A stretch of DNA of 6,411 nucleotides from Deltaproteobacteria bacterium CG_4_8_14_3_um_filter_43_13 (GTDB lineage Bacteria; Desulfobacterota; UBA8473), in contig PFIF01000085.1 of NCBI GenBank assembly GCA_002782605.1, positions 1 to 6,411 of the forward strand, in the 5' to 3' direction. The position numbers and the translations under genes were made by a program. Below are positions 1 to 6,410 of this stretch, one piece after another (the stretch's first letter is position 1; each line of letters begins with the position of its first letter). The notes beneath the pieces are model-generated. The model saw nothing but the letters and a program-made list of their open reading frames with translations, was not told the DNA's origin and ran no database searches.

Positions 1-110
1 ATAAAACGACAATATGAAAAATATGCTGTTCAATCCTTTTTTAAAGCCTTTGAAGGAGTAAAATACAGGCTTCAGCAATTCAATGTCTATTTTTGGGAGG
101 CACTATCCGG

Positions 111-140
111 TTGCTTACAGGTCTGGTACTGTATTATAAA
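111..140 (+). promoter_or_regulatory. possible sigma70-like promoter just upstream of the histidine kinase
   Basis: TTGCTT (111-116) is followed after 18 bases by TATAAA (135-140), with an overlapping TATTAT at 132-137. The -35 match is poor (only TTG fits) and the -10 match is fair. If real, transcription would begin at about 147, almost on the ATG at 149. That would agree with the absence of any Shine-Dalgarno sequence before that ATG. This is inference from position and weak consensus only. Confidence 0.25.
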
Positions 141-148
141 CATAAACA

Positions 149-1660
149 ATGAGCTCACCCAAGACAGAATCACTTCCTTCATGGGAAGAAATAGCAGGGG
201 AGGCCCAGCGGGCGCTCAGAGAACGTCCATCCGTGTCCATACGGGTCAGGCTGACGCTGGGATTTTTGGCATGGTTCGTCTTAAGCCTTGCCATAGCCAT
301 CTTTTCCATGGTCAATGTCTCCAGTATTACAGAGAAGCTGCACTTCTTGGAATCCGCACAGAACTATATCTTTGAGATACAGCAGGCAAGAAGGTTTGAG
401 AAGAACTTCTTCTTGTACCACACAAACCTCGATGATGCACTTGAGCATGTACACAATGCCAGGGAAATCCTGAAAACCAACGGCCAGGAAATGGGCAAGG
501 TTGTGGGGGCGAAAAACTACGACACCATGAAAAGCCACCTGAAACAATATGAAGGCATCCTCTTAGAAATCAAGAAAACTGAAGCCGAAAATGAAAATCC
601 AGTTCTCAATCTCAAACCGATAGAATTAAGGCTGCGCCAGTTCGGCGCGGAAATGGTTACCGTGGGAAATCAGCTCCTGGACAAAGAACGCGAGCAGGTG
701 AACTCATTACTCCGCCTCTCCCACAAGATTCCACTCGTGTTTTTGGCCCTTCTCATCCTGCTCATCCTCTCTGTCGCGTTCTTTATCGTCAACCAGATGC
801 TGGCCTCCCTGAATCGAATGGTGCAGACTACCACCCGCATCGCGGAAGGAGACTTCACTCCCATTACACCAAGGCGTCGGTACAACGATGAGTTCTCCAG
901 GCTGGCCATGGCACTGAACCACATGATGCTGCAGTTGGTCCGCCGCCAGGAGCAGCTCGTGCAAGCCCATAAGCTGAAAGCGGTGGGGACCCTTACCGCG
1001 GGCGTGGCCCACGAGCTCAACAATCCCCTGAATAACATCATCCTGACCTCTTCCGCCCTCATGGAGGAATACAAGGGACTCTCCGATGAAGAATTCGAGG
1101 ACATGATAAACGACCTGTTGAACGAGTCCGAGCGGGCACAGAAAATCGTCCGAAAGCTCCTCGATTTCGCGAGGGAAAGCGAGATGGAATCAGAGGCCAT
1201 TGAGGTCGAAGAGGTCATAGACCAGACCCTGCAACTCGCAAGCAACCAGATCAAATTGGCCAACGTTAAGGTAAAAGGCGAAATCAGTTCCGAGCTTCCA
1301 CAGATTTACGGGGACAGGCAGCAGCTTATCCAGGTATTCTTGAACATCGTTCTGAATGCCCTCGACGCCATGCCAAATGGTGGCACACTCAGCATTTCAG
1401 TCCACAATACCAAGGACCGTGAATACGTCGCCATCGACTTCACTGATAACGGTGAAGGGATACCCGAACATAAGCTCGGTGATATCTTCGACCCATTCTA
1501 TACGTCCAAACGAGACGGCAAAGGCACGGGCCTTGGCCTGTCAGTATCCCTTGGCATCGTACAAAAGTTCGGCGGAGAAATCAAGGTGTCTAGCAAGTTG
1601 AACAAGGGGACAACCTTTACTGTTCTTCTTCCCGCCGCCAAGATACCGGCCAGCATGTAG
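149..1660 (+). CDS. membrane-bound sensor histidine kinase (TM-sensor-TM-HAMP-HisKA-HATPase_c)
   Basis: This 503-residue inner-membrane kinase would autophosphorylate on histidine in response to an extracytoplasmic signal and pass the phosphate to a response regulator. A short basic cytoplasmic N-terminus precedes TM1 (about 35-57). A predicted helical sensor region (about 58-192) carries an ARRFEKNFFL motif at 80-89, reminiscent of HBM/four-helix sensor domains. TM2 is about 194-216, followed by a HAMP linker (about 217-270). The HisKA domain has AHELNNPL with phospho-acceptor His288. The ATPase domain shows an N box (N399, N403), DNGEGI (433-438), FDPFYTSK (447-454) and GKGTGLGLS (457-465), so all catalytic boxes are intact. 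An in-frame TAA two codons upstream of the ATG excludes a longer form, and no Shine-Dalgarno is visible. No response regulator lies in the window, so signal and partner are unknown. Its base composition looks richer in G+C than that of the genes downstream. Confidence 0.95.
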   Translation: MSSPKTESLPSWEEIAGEAQRALRERPSVSIRVRLTLGFLAWFVLSLAIAIFSMVNVSSITEKLHFLESAQNYIFEIQQARRFEKNFFLYHTNLDDALEHVHNAREILKTNGQEMGKVVGAKNYDTMKSHLKQYEGILLEIKKTEAENENPVLNLKPIELRLRQFGAEMVTVGNQLLDKEREQVNSLLRLSHKIPLVFLALLILLILSVAFFIVNQMLASLNRMVQTTTRIAEGDFTPITPRRRYNDEFSRLAMALNHMMLQLVRRQEQLVQAHKLKAVGTLTAGVAHELNNPLNNIILTSSALMEEYKGLSDEEFEDMINDLLNESERAQKIVRKLLDFARESEMESEAIEVEEVIDQTLQLASNQIKLANVKVKGEISSELPQIYGDRQQLIQVFLNIVLNALDAMPNGGTLSISVHNTKDREYVAIDFTDNGEGIPEHKLGDIFDPFYTSKRDGKGTGLGLSVSLGIVQKFGGEIKVSSKLNKGTTFTVLLPAAKIPASM

Positions 1661-1869
1661 GAATTCTCTTCCTGAACCATGACCTGCCGTTTTCTATCAA
1701 CCCACATATAAACCATCCAAAGAAGAGCTCTCTCATTTAAAAGCAACTCATCCGGCACTGCACTACAGTTTTATTCATGGGAGAATGTCCCTTGGATACT
1801 TCTCTTCTGACATCATTTCATAAAGGAATAGCATAATCATATTGCATCAACAAAATAACAATATAATTA
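1661..1869. other. intergenic region between histidine kinase and acyl-CoA synthetase
   Basis: I find no convincing gene here and no stem-loop followed by a T run that would terminate the kinase transcript. The only small symmetries are AGAGCTCT (1724-1731) and a 4-base stem GGGA/TCCC near 1777-1790, both too weak to call. A TTG at 1842 opens a frame into the synthetase, but the 22 added residues do not look like the family and would be encoded across the promoter at 1870-1897. Confidence 0.5.
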
Positions 1870-1897
1870 TTGACATTTTCCGATTCCATGGTATTAA
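1870..1897 (+). promoter_or_regulatory. sigma70-like promoter for the acyl-CoA synthetase gene
   Basis: A perfect -35 hexamer, TTGACA (1870-1875), is followed after 16 bases by TATTAA (1892-1897), which matches 4 of 6 bases of the -10 consensus, in an A/T-rich setting. The expected start of transcription is near 1904, three or four bases before the ATG at 1908. This supports 1908 as the translation start and suggests a leaderless or nearly leaderless mRNA. Only the hexamers are seen; the rest is inferred from usual promoter geometry. Confidence 0.5.
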
Positions 1898-1907
1898 ATA
1901 TTTATAT

Positions 1908-3350
1908 ATGTCCCAGCATCCCCTTGAACACATCTTTCATCCACGTTCTATCGCTGTAATAGGAGCTTCGGAAGATCCCCGTTCTTTGGGGTACCATTTC
2001 GTACGCCATCTCCTGGATTACAGTTATCGTGGCCAGATATATCCGGTAAACCCCAAACTGGAGAAAGTTTTTAACCTTAAAAACTATCCTGATCTCAAAT
2101 ATGTCCCTGGTTCAGTCGACTATGTAATCTCCTGTATCTCTGCTTCGAAGGTCGTTGACCTTCTTTCGGAATGCCCCAATCATGGTGTTAAGGTTGTTCA
2201 CCTTTTTACCGGACGGTTGAGTGAAACAGGTCGTCCGGATGCCGTTAAAATTGAGCAGCAGATCCTCAAACAGGCAAAAGAGTTCAACATTCGTCTCTTA
2301 GGTCCTAATTGCGTTGGAATATACTATCCAAAAGAAGGGATCTCTTTTGGGTATGACTTTCCTAAAGAACCTGGTCCCGTAGGTGGATTTTTTCAAAGTG
2401 GAGGGGCAGCTGGTGAATTTATCAGGTATGCTTCCCTTCGGGGGATACGCTTTAGCAAAGGCATCAGTTACGGGAACGCCCTAGACCTGAACGAGACTGA
2501 TTTTTTGGGGTATTTCTCAGAAGACAAGGAAACCAAAATAATCGTGAGTTACATTGAAGGGGTGAAAGACGGCAGGAGATTCCTCGATACTTTACGCCAT
2601 GTAAGCCGACTAAAACCTGTTATTATTCTTAAGGGGGGAAGGAGTAAGGCTGGGAATAGGGCCGCTGCTTCCCATACCGCTGCTCTGGCTGGTTCCTTAA
2701 ATCTTTGGGAAACAGCTATAAAGCAGGCAGGTTCCATACAGGTGGAATCCCTTGATGAAATGATTGATCTGACAGTCTCCTTTTCGTTCCTTCCCCCGAT
2801 TTTCGGAAGAAGGGTCGGGATAGCAGGAGGAGGGGGTGGAAGAAGTGTGCTTTCTGCTGATGAATGGGAGGAAGAAGGATTTAATGTTGTGCCTTTGCCT
2901 GACGGGCTCAGGAATGGACTAAAGGAGAAGGCACCGGATATATGGGATTGGATAGGAAATCCCGCTGATCGATCGATGATGGAGGGTAGCCAGATTTCTA
3001 CTGGAGAAATATTAAGAATGATGTTAAAAGAAAGTGACTTCGATTTTCTCATTGCCAATGTGACCGACGATGCCCCTTTTGAAAAAGAGAGATGGACTGC
3101 TACTCTGAGGGAGGAGATCAGCGACTTTATCGAGATAGGCAAAAATGGGGGAAAACCCCTGGCCGTAGTTTTGCGGGCCGGTGATTTAGCTATCAATCAT
3201 TTTGAGGACTGGCGCTGGAAGTTCATTGCTGAACAACGGAGACGTCTTATCGACGCTCAACTTCCGGTTTTTTCTTCCTTTGGCCGAGCTGCCAAAGCAA
3301 TGAGATGCCTGGTGGAATACTACCAAAAAGTATCTAAATTGAGAGGATAA
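1908..3350 (+). CDS. acyl-CoA synthetase (NDP-forming), alpha-type: CoA-binding and ligase domains without ATP-grasp
   Basis: Proteins of this family (acetate--CoA ligase, ADP-forming, alpha subunit) reversibly turn acyl-CoA, ADP and phosphate into acid, CoA and ATP in the cytoplasm, through a phosphohistidine. The N-terminus HPRSIAVIGASEDP (11-24) opens the Rossmann-type CoA-binding domain, and LLGPNCVG (130-137) lies near its end. The succinyl-CoA ligase-like part carries the RAAASHTAALAG motif (251-262), where His256 is the expected phosphorylated residue. The last domain has GGGGGRSVLSADEW (307-320) in place of the usual TNAGGPG-like loop, then NPAD (351-354). At 480 residues this is the normal size of an alpha subunit; the ATP-grasp (beta) part is missing and is not encoded elsewhere in the window. 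ATG 1908 is preferred to TTG 1842 because the family begins just before the PRS motif and because of the promoter at 1870-1897. No Shine-Dalgarno precedes it. The substrate cannot be deduced. Confidence 0.88.
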   Translation: MSQHPLEHIFHPRSIAVIGASEDPRSLGYHFVRHLLDYSYRGQIYPVNPKLEKVFNLKNYPDLKYVPGSVDYVISCISASKVVDLLSECPNHGVKVVHLFTGRLSETGRPDAVKIEQQILKQAKEFNIRLLGPNCVGIYYPKEGISFGYDFPKEPGPVGGFFQSGGAAGEFIRYASLRGIRFSKGISYGNALDLNETDFLGYFSEDKETKIIVSYIEGVKDGRRFLDTLRHVSRLKPVIILKGGRSKAGNRAAASHTAALAGSLNLWETAIKQAGSIQVESLDEMIDLTVSFSFLPPIFGRRVGIAGGGGGRSVLSADEWEEEGFNVVPLPDGLRNGLKEKAPDIWDWIGNPADRSMMEGSQISTGEILRMMLKESDFDFLIANVTDDAPFEKERWTATLREEISDFIEIGKNGGKPLAVVLRAGDLAINHFEDWRWKFIAEQRRRLIDAQLPVFSSFGRAAKAMRCLVEYYQKVSKLRG

Positions 3351-3446
3351 AAAGGACAAGGAGCTTGAGAAAGCCAAGAAAAAATTAGAAGGGTTATTTA
3401 AGTAAAAAGGGAAGAAGGATAGTTTAAACAGAAGATTAATAGTAAA
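3351..3446. other. purine-rich spacer, possibly with a remnant coding tail
   Basis: The gap after the synthetase is strongly A/G-rich on the plus strand. The frame from 3343 to the TAA at 3403-3405 reads KDKELEKAKKKLEGLFK at its end, which looks like the C-terminus of a charged helical protein. It has no start codon and begins right after a TGA at 3340-3342. Purine-rich DNA gives Lys/Glu-rich translations by chance, so a decayed gene end is only a possibility. No terminator hairpin is seen, so read-through from the synthetase into the next gene is plausible. Confidence 0.3.
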
Positions 3447-3453
3447 AAGGAGG
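3447..3453 (+). promoter_or_regulatory. strong Shine-Dalgarno for the 139-residue protein
   Basis: AAGGAGG lies eight bases before the ATG at 3462, a near-perfect anti-16S match at ideal spacing. It fixes the start of the gene and contrasts with the kinase and synthetase genes, which have no visible ribosome binding site. Confidence 0.85.
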
Positions 3454-3461
3454 TAAGTGTA

Positions 3462-3881
3462 ATGGTAGATGTTGAGAAGGTTACTGGTAATGATGTGCGG
3501 GATATTATGTTGAAGAAGCCGGAAATACTGGAGAGACTCATTGGTATAACCATGGATAGGGATACACTAAAAAATGAACACTGGATAGATGTTCACCCGG
3601 GTCGCCAAAAACTGGATTTTTGCTTCCAGGACACTGAAGGAAAACACTATGTGGTTAAAATAGCCTTGAAAGAAAGACCCCTTAATGCAGTGAGACATCC
3701 CAATATATGGCAGAAGAGATGGGCAGAGATTAACAATTTGGACATAGAACAGGTTGTTCCAATCTTGATAATAGATGAAGAGACAGTAAATACCAATCCA
3801 AGGAACAAAAAAGACTTGGACGACTTTTCTCATGTAACCACCATACAGTATAAGATTGCCGATATGGCAAAAGAGCTTTAA
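3462..3881 (+). CDS. uncharacterised 139-residue protein, possible degenerate nuclease-like fold
   Basis: I do not recognise this protein. It is small and probably cytoplasmic, with no signal peptide, membrane segment or cysteine cluster (a single Cys at 54). Residues 1-37 look helical. Residues 41-70 look like a beta hairpin and strand: WIDVHPG (41-47), LDFCFQD (51-57), then G60 and YVVKIALK (63-70). A helix (about 81-92) and a hydrophobic strand VVPILII (98-104) follow. This order loosely resembles the core of PD-(D/E)xK nucleases of the NucS/DUF91 kind, with D52 in place of the catalytic Asp. The expected E-x-K is absent, however: K66/A68 or A68/K70 occupy those positions, depending on the alignment. 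If related, it is probably catalytically inactive. The C-terminus (115-139) is charged and probably helical. The start is fixed by the strong Shine-Dalgarno. It ends about 30 bases before alaC, so co-expression is very likely. The function is unknown and the fold idea is weak inference. Confidence 0.85.
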   Translation: MVDVEKVTGNDVRDIMLKKPEILERLIGITMDRDTLKNEHWIDVHPGRQKLDFCFQDTEGKHYVVKIALKERPLNAVRHPNIWQKRWAEINNLDIEQVVPILIIDEETVNTNPRNKKDLDDFSHVTTIQYKIADMAKEL

Positions 3882-3895
3882 GCATAAAAACCAAC

Positions 3896-3901
3896 AGAAG
3901 G
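3896..3901 (+). promoter_or_regulatory. Shine-Dalgarno deciding the alaC start
   Basis: AGAAGG ends ten bases before the ATG at 3912. A GTG at 3903 in the same frame would begin only one base after this element and could not use it, so ATG 3912 is the better start. Confidence 0.55.
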
Positions 3902-3911
3902 TGTGCTAAAA

Positions 3912-5078
3912 ATGGAAGAGTTTCAAAGGATTAAGAGGTTACCTCCTTATGTCTTTAAGATAGTTGATGAGCTGAAGCTGGAAGCCAGAAGAAGGGGGGA
4001 TGACATCATTGATTTAGGAATGGGAAACCCTGATCTGGCAACACCAAAGCCCATTATCGACAAACTAACAGAGGCCGTTTCCAACCCAAGGAATCATCGT
4101 TACTCCGCTTCTAAGGGTATCTACAAATTGAGATTGGCTATTACCGATTGGTACAAACGGAACTACAATGTTGATATTGACCCTGAAAGCGAAGCTATAG
4201 TCACAATAGGGGCAAAAGAAGGTCTCTCTCATATGGTGCTGGCTACAATCGGACCCGGGGATGTAGTGTTTGTGCCGAATCCGACCTATCCTATCCATTC
4301 CTATTCGGTAGTTATAGCCGGGGGTGACTTACGAAGCATACCCGTCAACGAAAACAGGGATTTTTTCGAAGATCTGCTAATTGCCACTAAACAAACATGG
4401 CCACAGCCAAAGATGTTAATTATCTCCTTTCCCCACAATCCTACAACAGCCGTAGTGGACATAGAGTTTTTTAAAAAGATAGTAGACTTTGCCAGAGAAC
4501 ACCGCATTATGGTAATCCATGATCTGGCTTATGCTGATCTTGTATTTGATGGTTATAAGGCCCCCAGTTTTATGGAAATACCTGGGGCTAAGGATGTTGG
4601 AGTAGAATTCTTCAGTCTTTCGAAGAGTTACAACATGCCTGGTTGGCGAGTGGGCTTTGCAGTAGGTAACAAGAAAATGATAGGGGCTTTAACCAGAATT
4701 AAAAGCTATCTTGACTACGGGGTCTTTCAACCCATCCAAATCGCATCTATAATGGCCTTGAATAATTGCCATGATTATGTAAAAGAAATAACCGAGACGT
4801 ATAGGAGCCGCAGGGATGTCTTAATAGACGGCCTATGCAGGATAGGATGGAACATAGAAAAACCTAAAGGGACAATGTTTGTGTGGGCCAAGATTCCGGA
4901 TGAGTTTAAGAAGATGGATTCATTGGAATTCTCAAAGCTCTTGTTGAAAGAGGCAAAGGTAGCCGTCTCTCCAGGTGTAGGTTTTGGTGAATACGGAGAT
5001 GACCACATTAGATTCGCACTCGTGGAAAACGAACATAGGACAAGGCAAGCCGTTAGAGGCATAAGAAATATTTTTTGA
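3912..5078 (+). CDS. alaC: alanine aminotransferase, AlaC type (PLP-dependent class I/II)
   Basis: This cytoplasmic enzyme would exchange the amino group between alanine and 2-oxoglutarate (pyruvate and glutamate as products), using pyridoxal phosphate. The 388 residues follow E. coli AlaC as I remember it almost from end to end: IKRLPPYVF (7-15), MGNPDLATP (37-45), DPESEAIVTIGAKEGL (90-105), FPHNP (173-177), HDLAYADLVFDG (203-214), SLSKSYNMPGWRVGF (235-249), and the end with SPGVGFGEYGDDHIRFAL (353-370). Lys238 is the expected Schiff-base lysine; Asp204 and Tyr207 would contact the cofactor, Arg246 its phosphate, and Arg367 the substrate carboxylate. All key residues are present. The chosen ATG has a Shine-Dalgarno ten bases upstream; GTG 3903 would add three residues. 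It sits close behind the 139-residue gene and ends 43 bases from a convergent dehydrogenase gene. A related aminotransferase with different amino acid preference cannot be excluded. Confidence 0.92.
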   Translation: MEEFQRIKRLPPYVFKIVDELKLEARRRGDDIIDLGMGNPDLATPKPIIDKLTEAVSNPRNHRYSASKGIYKLRLAITDWYKRNYNVDIDPESEAIVTIGAKEGLSHMVLATIGPGDVVFVPNPTYPIHSYSVVIAGGDLRSIPVNENRDFFEDLLIATKQTWPQPKMLIISFPHNPTTAVVDIEFFKKIVDFAREHRIMVIHDLAYADLVFDGYKAPSFMEIPGAKDVGVEFFSLSKSYNMPGWRVGFAVGNKKMIGALTRIKSYLDYGVFQPIQIASIMALNNCHDYVKEITETYRSRRDVLIDGLCRIGWNIEKPKGTMFVWAKIPDEFKKMDSLEFSKLLLKEAKVAVSPGVGFGEYGDDHIRFALVENEHRTRQAVRGIRNIF

Positions 5079-5121
5079 TCGTATGTTGCTTCTCAAGGAA
5101 TGTCGGCCATATAGACACAGA

Positions 5122-6147
5122 TTACCTGTATGGCTCGATAATCACCTTAATAGACTCCTTAGCATCAGCGACAAGCTGGAAGCCTAAACCTGTCTCTTCC
5201 AGACTTAACCGGTGGGTAATCATCTCATATACGGAGATACGACGAGTACGGATCAGCTCTATTGCCATTTCGATGTCCGAAGGGCTGCCCCCGTACGAAT
5301 GCATCAATGTTATCCCCTTGCGCCAAAAATCATTAATCGGTACAGGAAGATCAGCACCCGATTCTGTAGGAGCGAAGAACAAAATAGTCCCTCCTCTATC
5401 TACACATTGTAATGCCTGGGTAAAGGCAGGAAATGCCCCGGTACAAACAATTACAATGTCGGCAAACCTTCCTTCATTGACCTGCTGGAGGCAGGCAGGC
5501 ACATCTTTTTTGGCATCTATTGTGGCATCTGCACCGAATTGTTGCGCCGCCTTTAAACGATATTCATTAATATCCGTAGCAATCACCCGCGAAGCCCCCA
5601 TTGCGCGGGCCAGTGCCACATGAAGCAGCCCGGAAATACCACTGCCAATAACGAGCACACTACGTCCCGGCTGTATGTGCGCTAATCTCTGTCCGCGCAG
5701 GACGCATGCCAATGGTTCAATAAACGTCCCATCTTCAAAGGAAACCTCATCAGGAAGCAAAAACACACCACGGTCTACATTGATTCCTGGTACACGTATA
5801 TACTCGGCGAGACCTCCAGGATCAAAATTCGTGTTATGTAAGGTCTCACATACAGTATGGTAACCTCTCAGGCAATAGCGGCATGTATTGCAAGGGACAT
5901 GATGGGAGACAAAAACCCTGTCACCGATTTTGTACCCCTTCACATCCTCTCCAACCGCGACGATCTCTCCAGCGATCTCGTGGCCGAGAACCAGGGGGGC
6001 CTTTTTAATCCGATACCATTCCATTACGTCGCTGCCACAGATGCCACTGGCTAAAACCCTGACTAATAACTCACCAGTGCCGATCTGCGGGACAGGCATC
6101 TCTTCCAGCCGAACATCCCTGTTGTTGTAATACATTGCAACTCGCAT
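5122..6147 (-). CDS. zinc-dependent MDR alcohol/polyol dehydrogenase
   Basis: This 341-residue medium-chain dehydrogenase would oxidise an alcohol or polyol, or reduce the matching carbonyl, with a nicotinamide cofactor in the cytoplasm. The GroES-like N-terminal domain has the catalytic zinc ligands Cys37 (GICGSD, 35-40) and His56-Glu57 (GHEIAG, 55-60), with Glu144 (FIEPLAC, 142-148) as the further ligand. The structural zinc lobe has all four cysteines: C86, C89, C92 and C100. The Rossmann domain shows VLVIGSGISGLL (164-175), and Asp192 at the end of the second strand favours NAD over NADP. The size and layout match the sorbitol, threonine and butanediol dehydrogenase group; the substrate cannot be named from sequence. 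The start at 6147 fits the family N-terminus and has only a weak AAGG four bases upstream. The gene is convergent with alaC, and no bidirectional terminator is visible in the 43-base gap. The heptad repeat cluster lies about 90-160 bases upstream. Confidence 0.93.
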   Translation of the reverse strand: MRVAMYYNNRDVRLEEMPVPQIGTGELLVRVLASGICGSDVMEWYRIKKAPLVLGHEIAGEIVAVGEDVKGYKIGDRVFVSHHVPCNTCRYCLRGYHTVCETLHNTNFDPGGLAEYIRVPGINVDRGVFLLPDEVSFEDGTFIEPLACVLRGQRLAHIQPGRSVLVIGSGISGLLHVALARAMGASRVIATDINEYRLKAAQQFGADATIDAKKDVPACLQQVNEGRFADIVIVCTGAFPAFTQALQCVDRGGTILFFAPTESGADLPVPINDFWRKGITLMHSYGGSPSDIEMAIELIRTRRISVYEMITHRLSLEETGLGFQLVADAKESIKVIIEPYR

Positions 6148-6236
6148 AGTGCCTTACCAATCTTCTAACTACGAGACTTTTACATAACCTGCCAAGAGCT
6201 TTGAAGAAGTCCACTGAGAGCAAACATCGTCAAAAA

Positions 6237-6303
6237 CCGGAAGTCGTAAATCGTGAATGGGTATTATACCTTTTATTTACGACTCGCGACTTACGATTTA
6301 CGA
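6237..6303. repeat. heptanucleotide tandem repeats in inverted arrangement
   Basis: Reading the minus strand from 6303 down to 6276, four heptamers lie end to end: the first and fourth are TCGTAAA, the second TCGTAAG and the third TCGCGAG. On the plus strand two more, TCGTAAA (6244-6250) and TCGTGAA (6251-6257), face them, preceded by a poor copy CCGGAAG (6237-6243). The consensus is TCGTRAR. Left and right blocks share a perfect 10-base inverted repeat, AGTCGTAAAT (6242-6251) against ATTTACGACT (6275-6284). Between them lies an 11-base palindrome with a central T, GGTATTATACC (6260-6270). The whole could form a hairpin or cruciform. It contains no coding region I would support. Confidence 0.8.
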
Positions 6304-6365
6304 GCTTAGAAGGGTCAAAAAATGTATGCTGAAGCGAAAAGGGGTACTTCTTCAAATCTCTCAAC

Positions 6366-6410
6366 TTATTGCTTTCGTTCATTCTTAATAGTATTGAATA
6401 ACTCGTTGGC
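6366..6410 (-). CDS. possible C-terminal end of a further minus-strand gene (partial)
   Basis: From the window edge, one minus-strand frame reads ANELFNTIKNERKQ and ends with TAA at 6366-6368. The composition (charged, helical, ending in basic residues) is what a protein C-terminus often looks like, and the strand matches the dehydrogenase gene downstream. Fourteen codons are too few to be sure or to name a family. A competing plus-strand frame starts at ATG 6322 and overlaps it, so at most one is real. Confidence 0.25.
   Translation of the reverse strand, partial: ANELFNTIKNERKQ

Noticed and set aside
1..375. Plus-strand frame open from the left edge to the TGA at 373-375, which could be the tail of an upstream gene.
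   Set aside because: It would overlap the well-supported kinase gene by more than 220 bases, its second half has shadow-like composition, and the first 48 codons match no family I know. A chance open frame is more likely.
670..1263. Minus-strand open frame of 197 codons inside the kinase gene.
   Set aside because: It is antisense to the HAMP/HisKA coding region, with a Ser/Arg-rich, low-complexity translation typical of a shadow frame.
1842..1907. TTG start giving 22 extra residues on the synthetase.
   Set aside because: There is no Shine-Dalgarno at proper spacing, the family N-terminus begins after 1908, and the segment contains a promoter with a perfect -35 box.
2549..3196. Minus-strand open frame of 215 codons inside the synthetase gene.
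   Set aside because: The translation is Ser/Pro/Leu-rich without motifs and is antisense to conserved ligase motifs.
5079..5145. Possible bidirectional terminator between alaC and the dehydrogenase gene (GCCATA pairing with TATGGC).
   Set aside because: Only six base pairs with a loop of about 17 bases and no T run on either side; the right arm lies inside the dehydrogenase coding region.
5075..5623. Plus-strand open frame of 182 codons beginning at the alaC stop.
   Set aside because: It is antisense to the Rossmann half of the dehydrogenase, which has clear family motifs. No domain is visible in the plus-strand product.
6150..6200. Dehydrogenase promoter on the minus strand with TTGGCA as -35.
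   Set aside because: No acceptable -10 lies 16-18 bases downstream. A TATAAT on the minus strand at 6263-6268 has no matching -35 and is part of the palindrome.
6230..6409. Minus-strand frame open for 59 codons through the heptad repeats.
   Set aside because: It runs through a 7-base-period repeat, has no recognisable motif and conflicts with the more protein-like frame ending at 6366.
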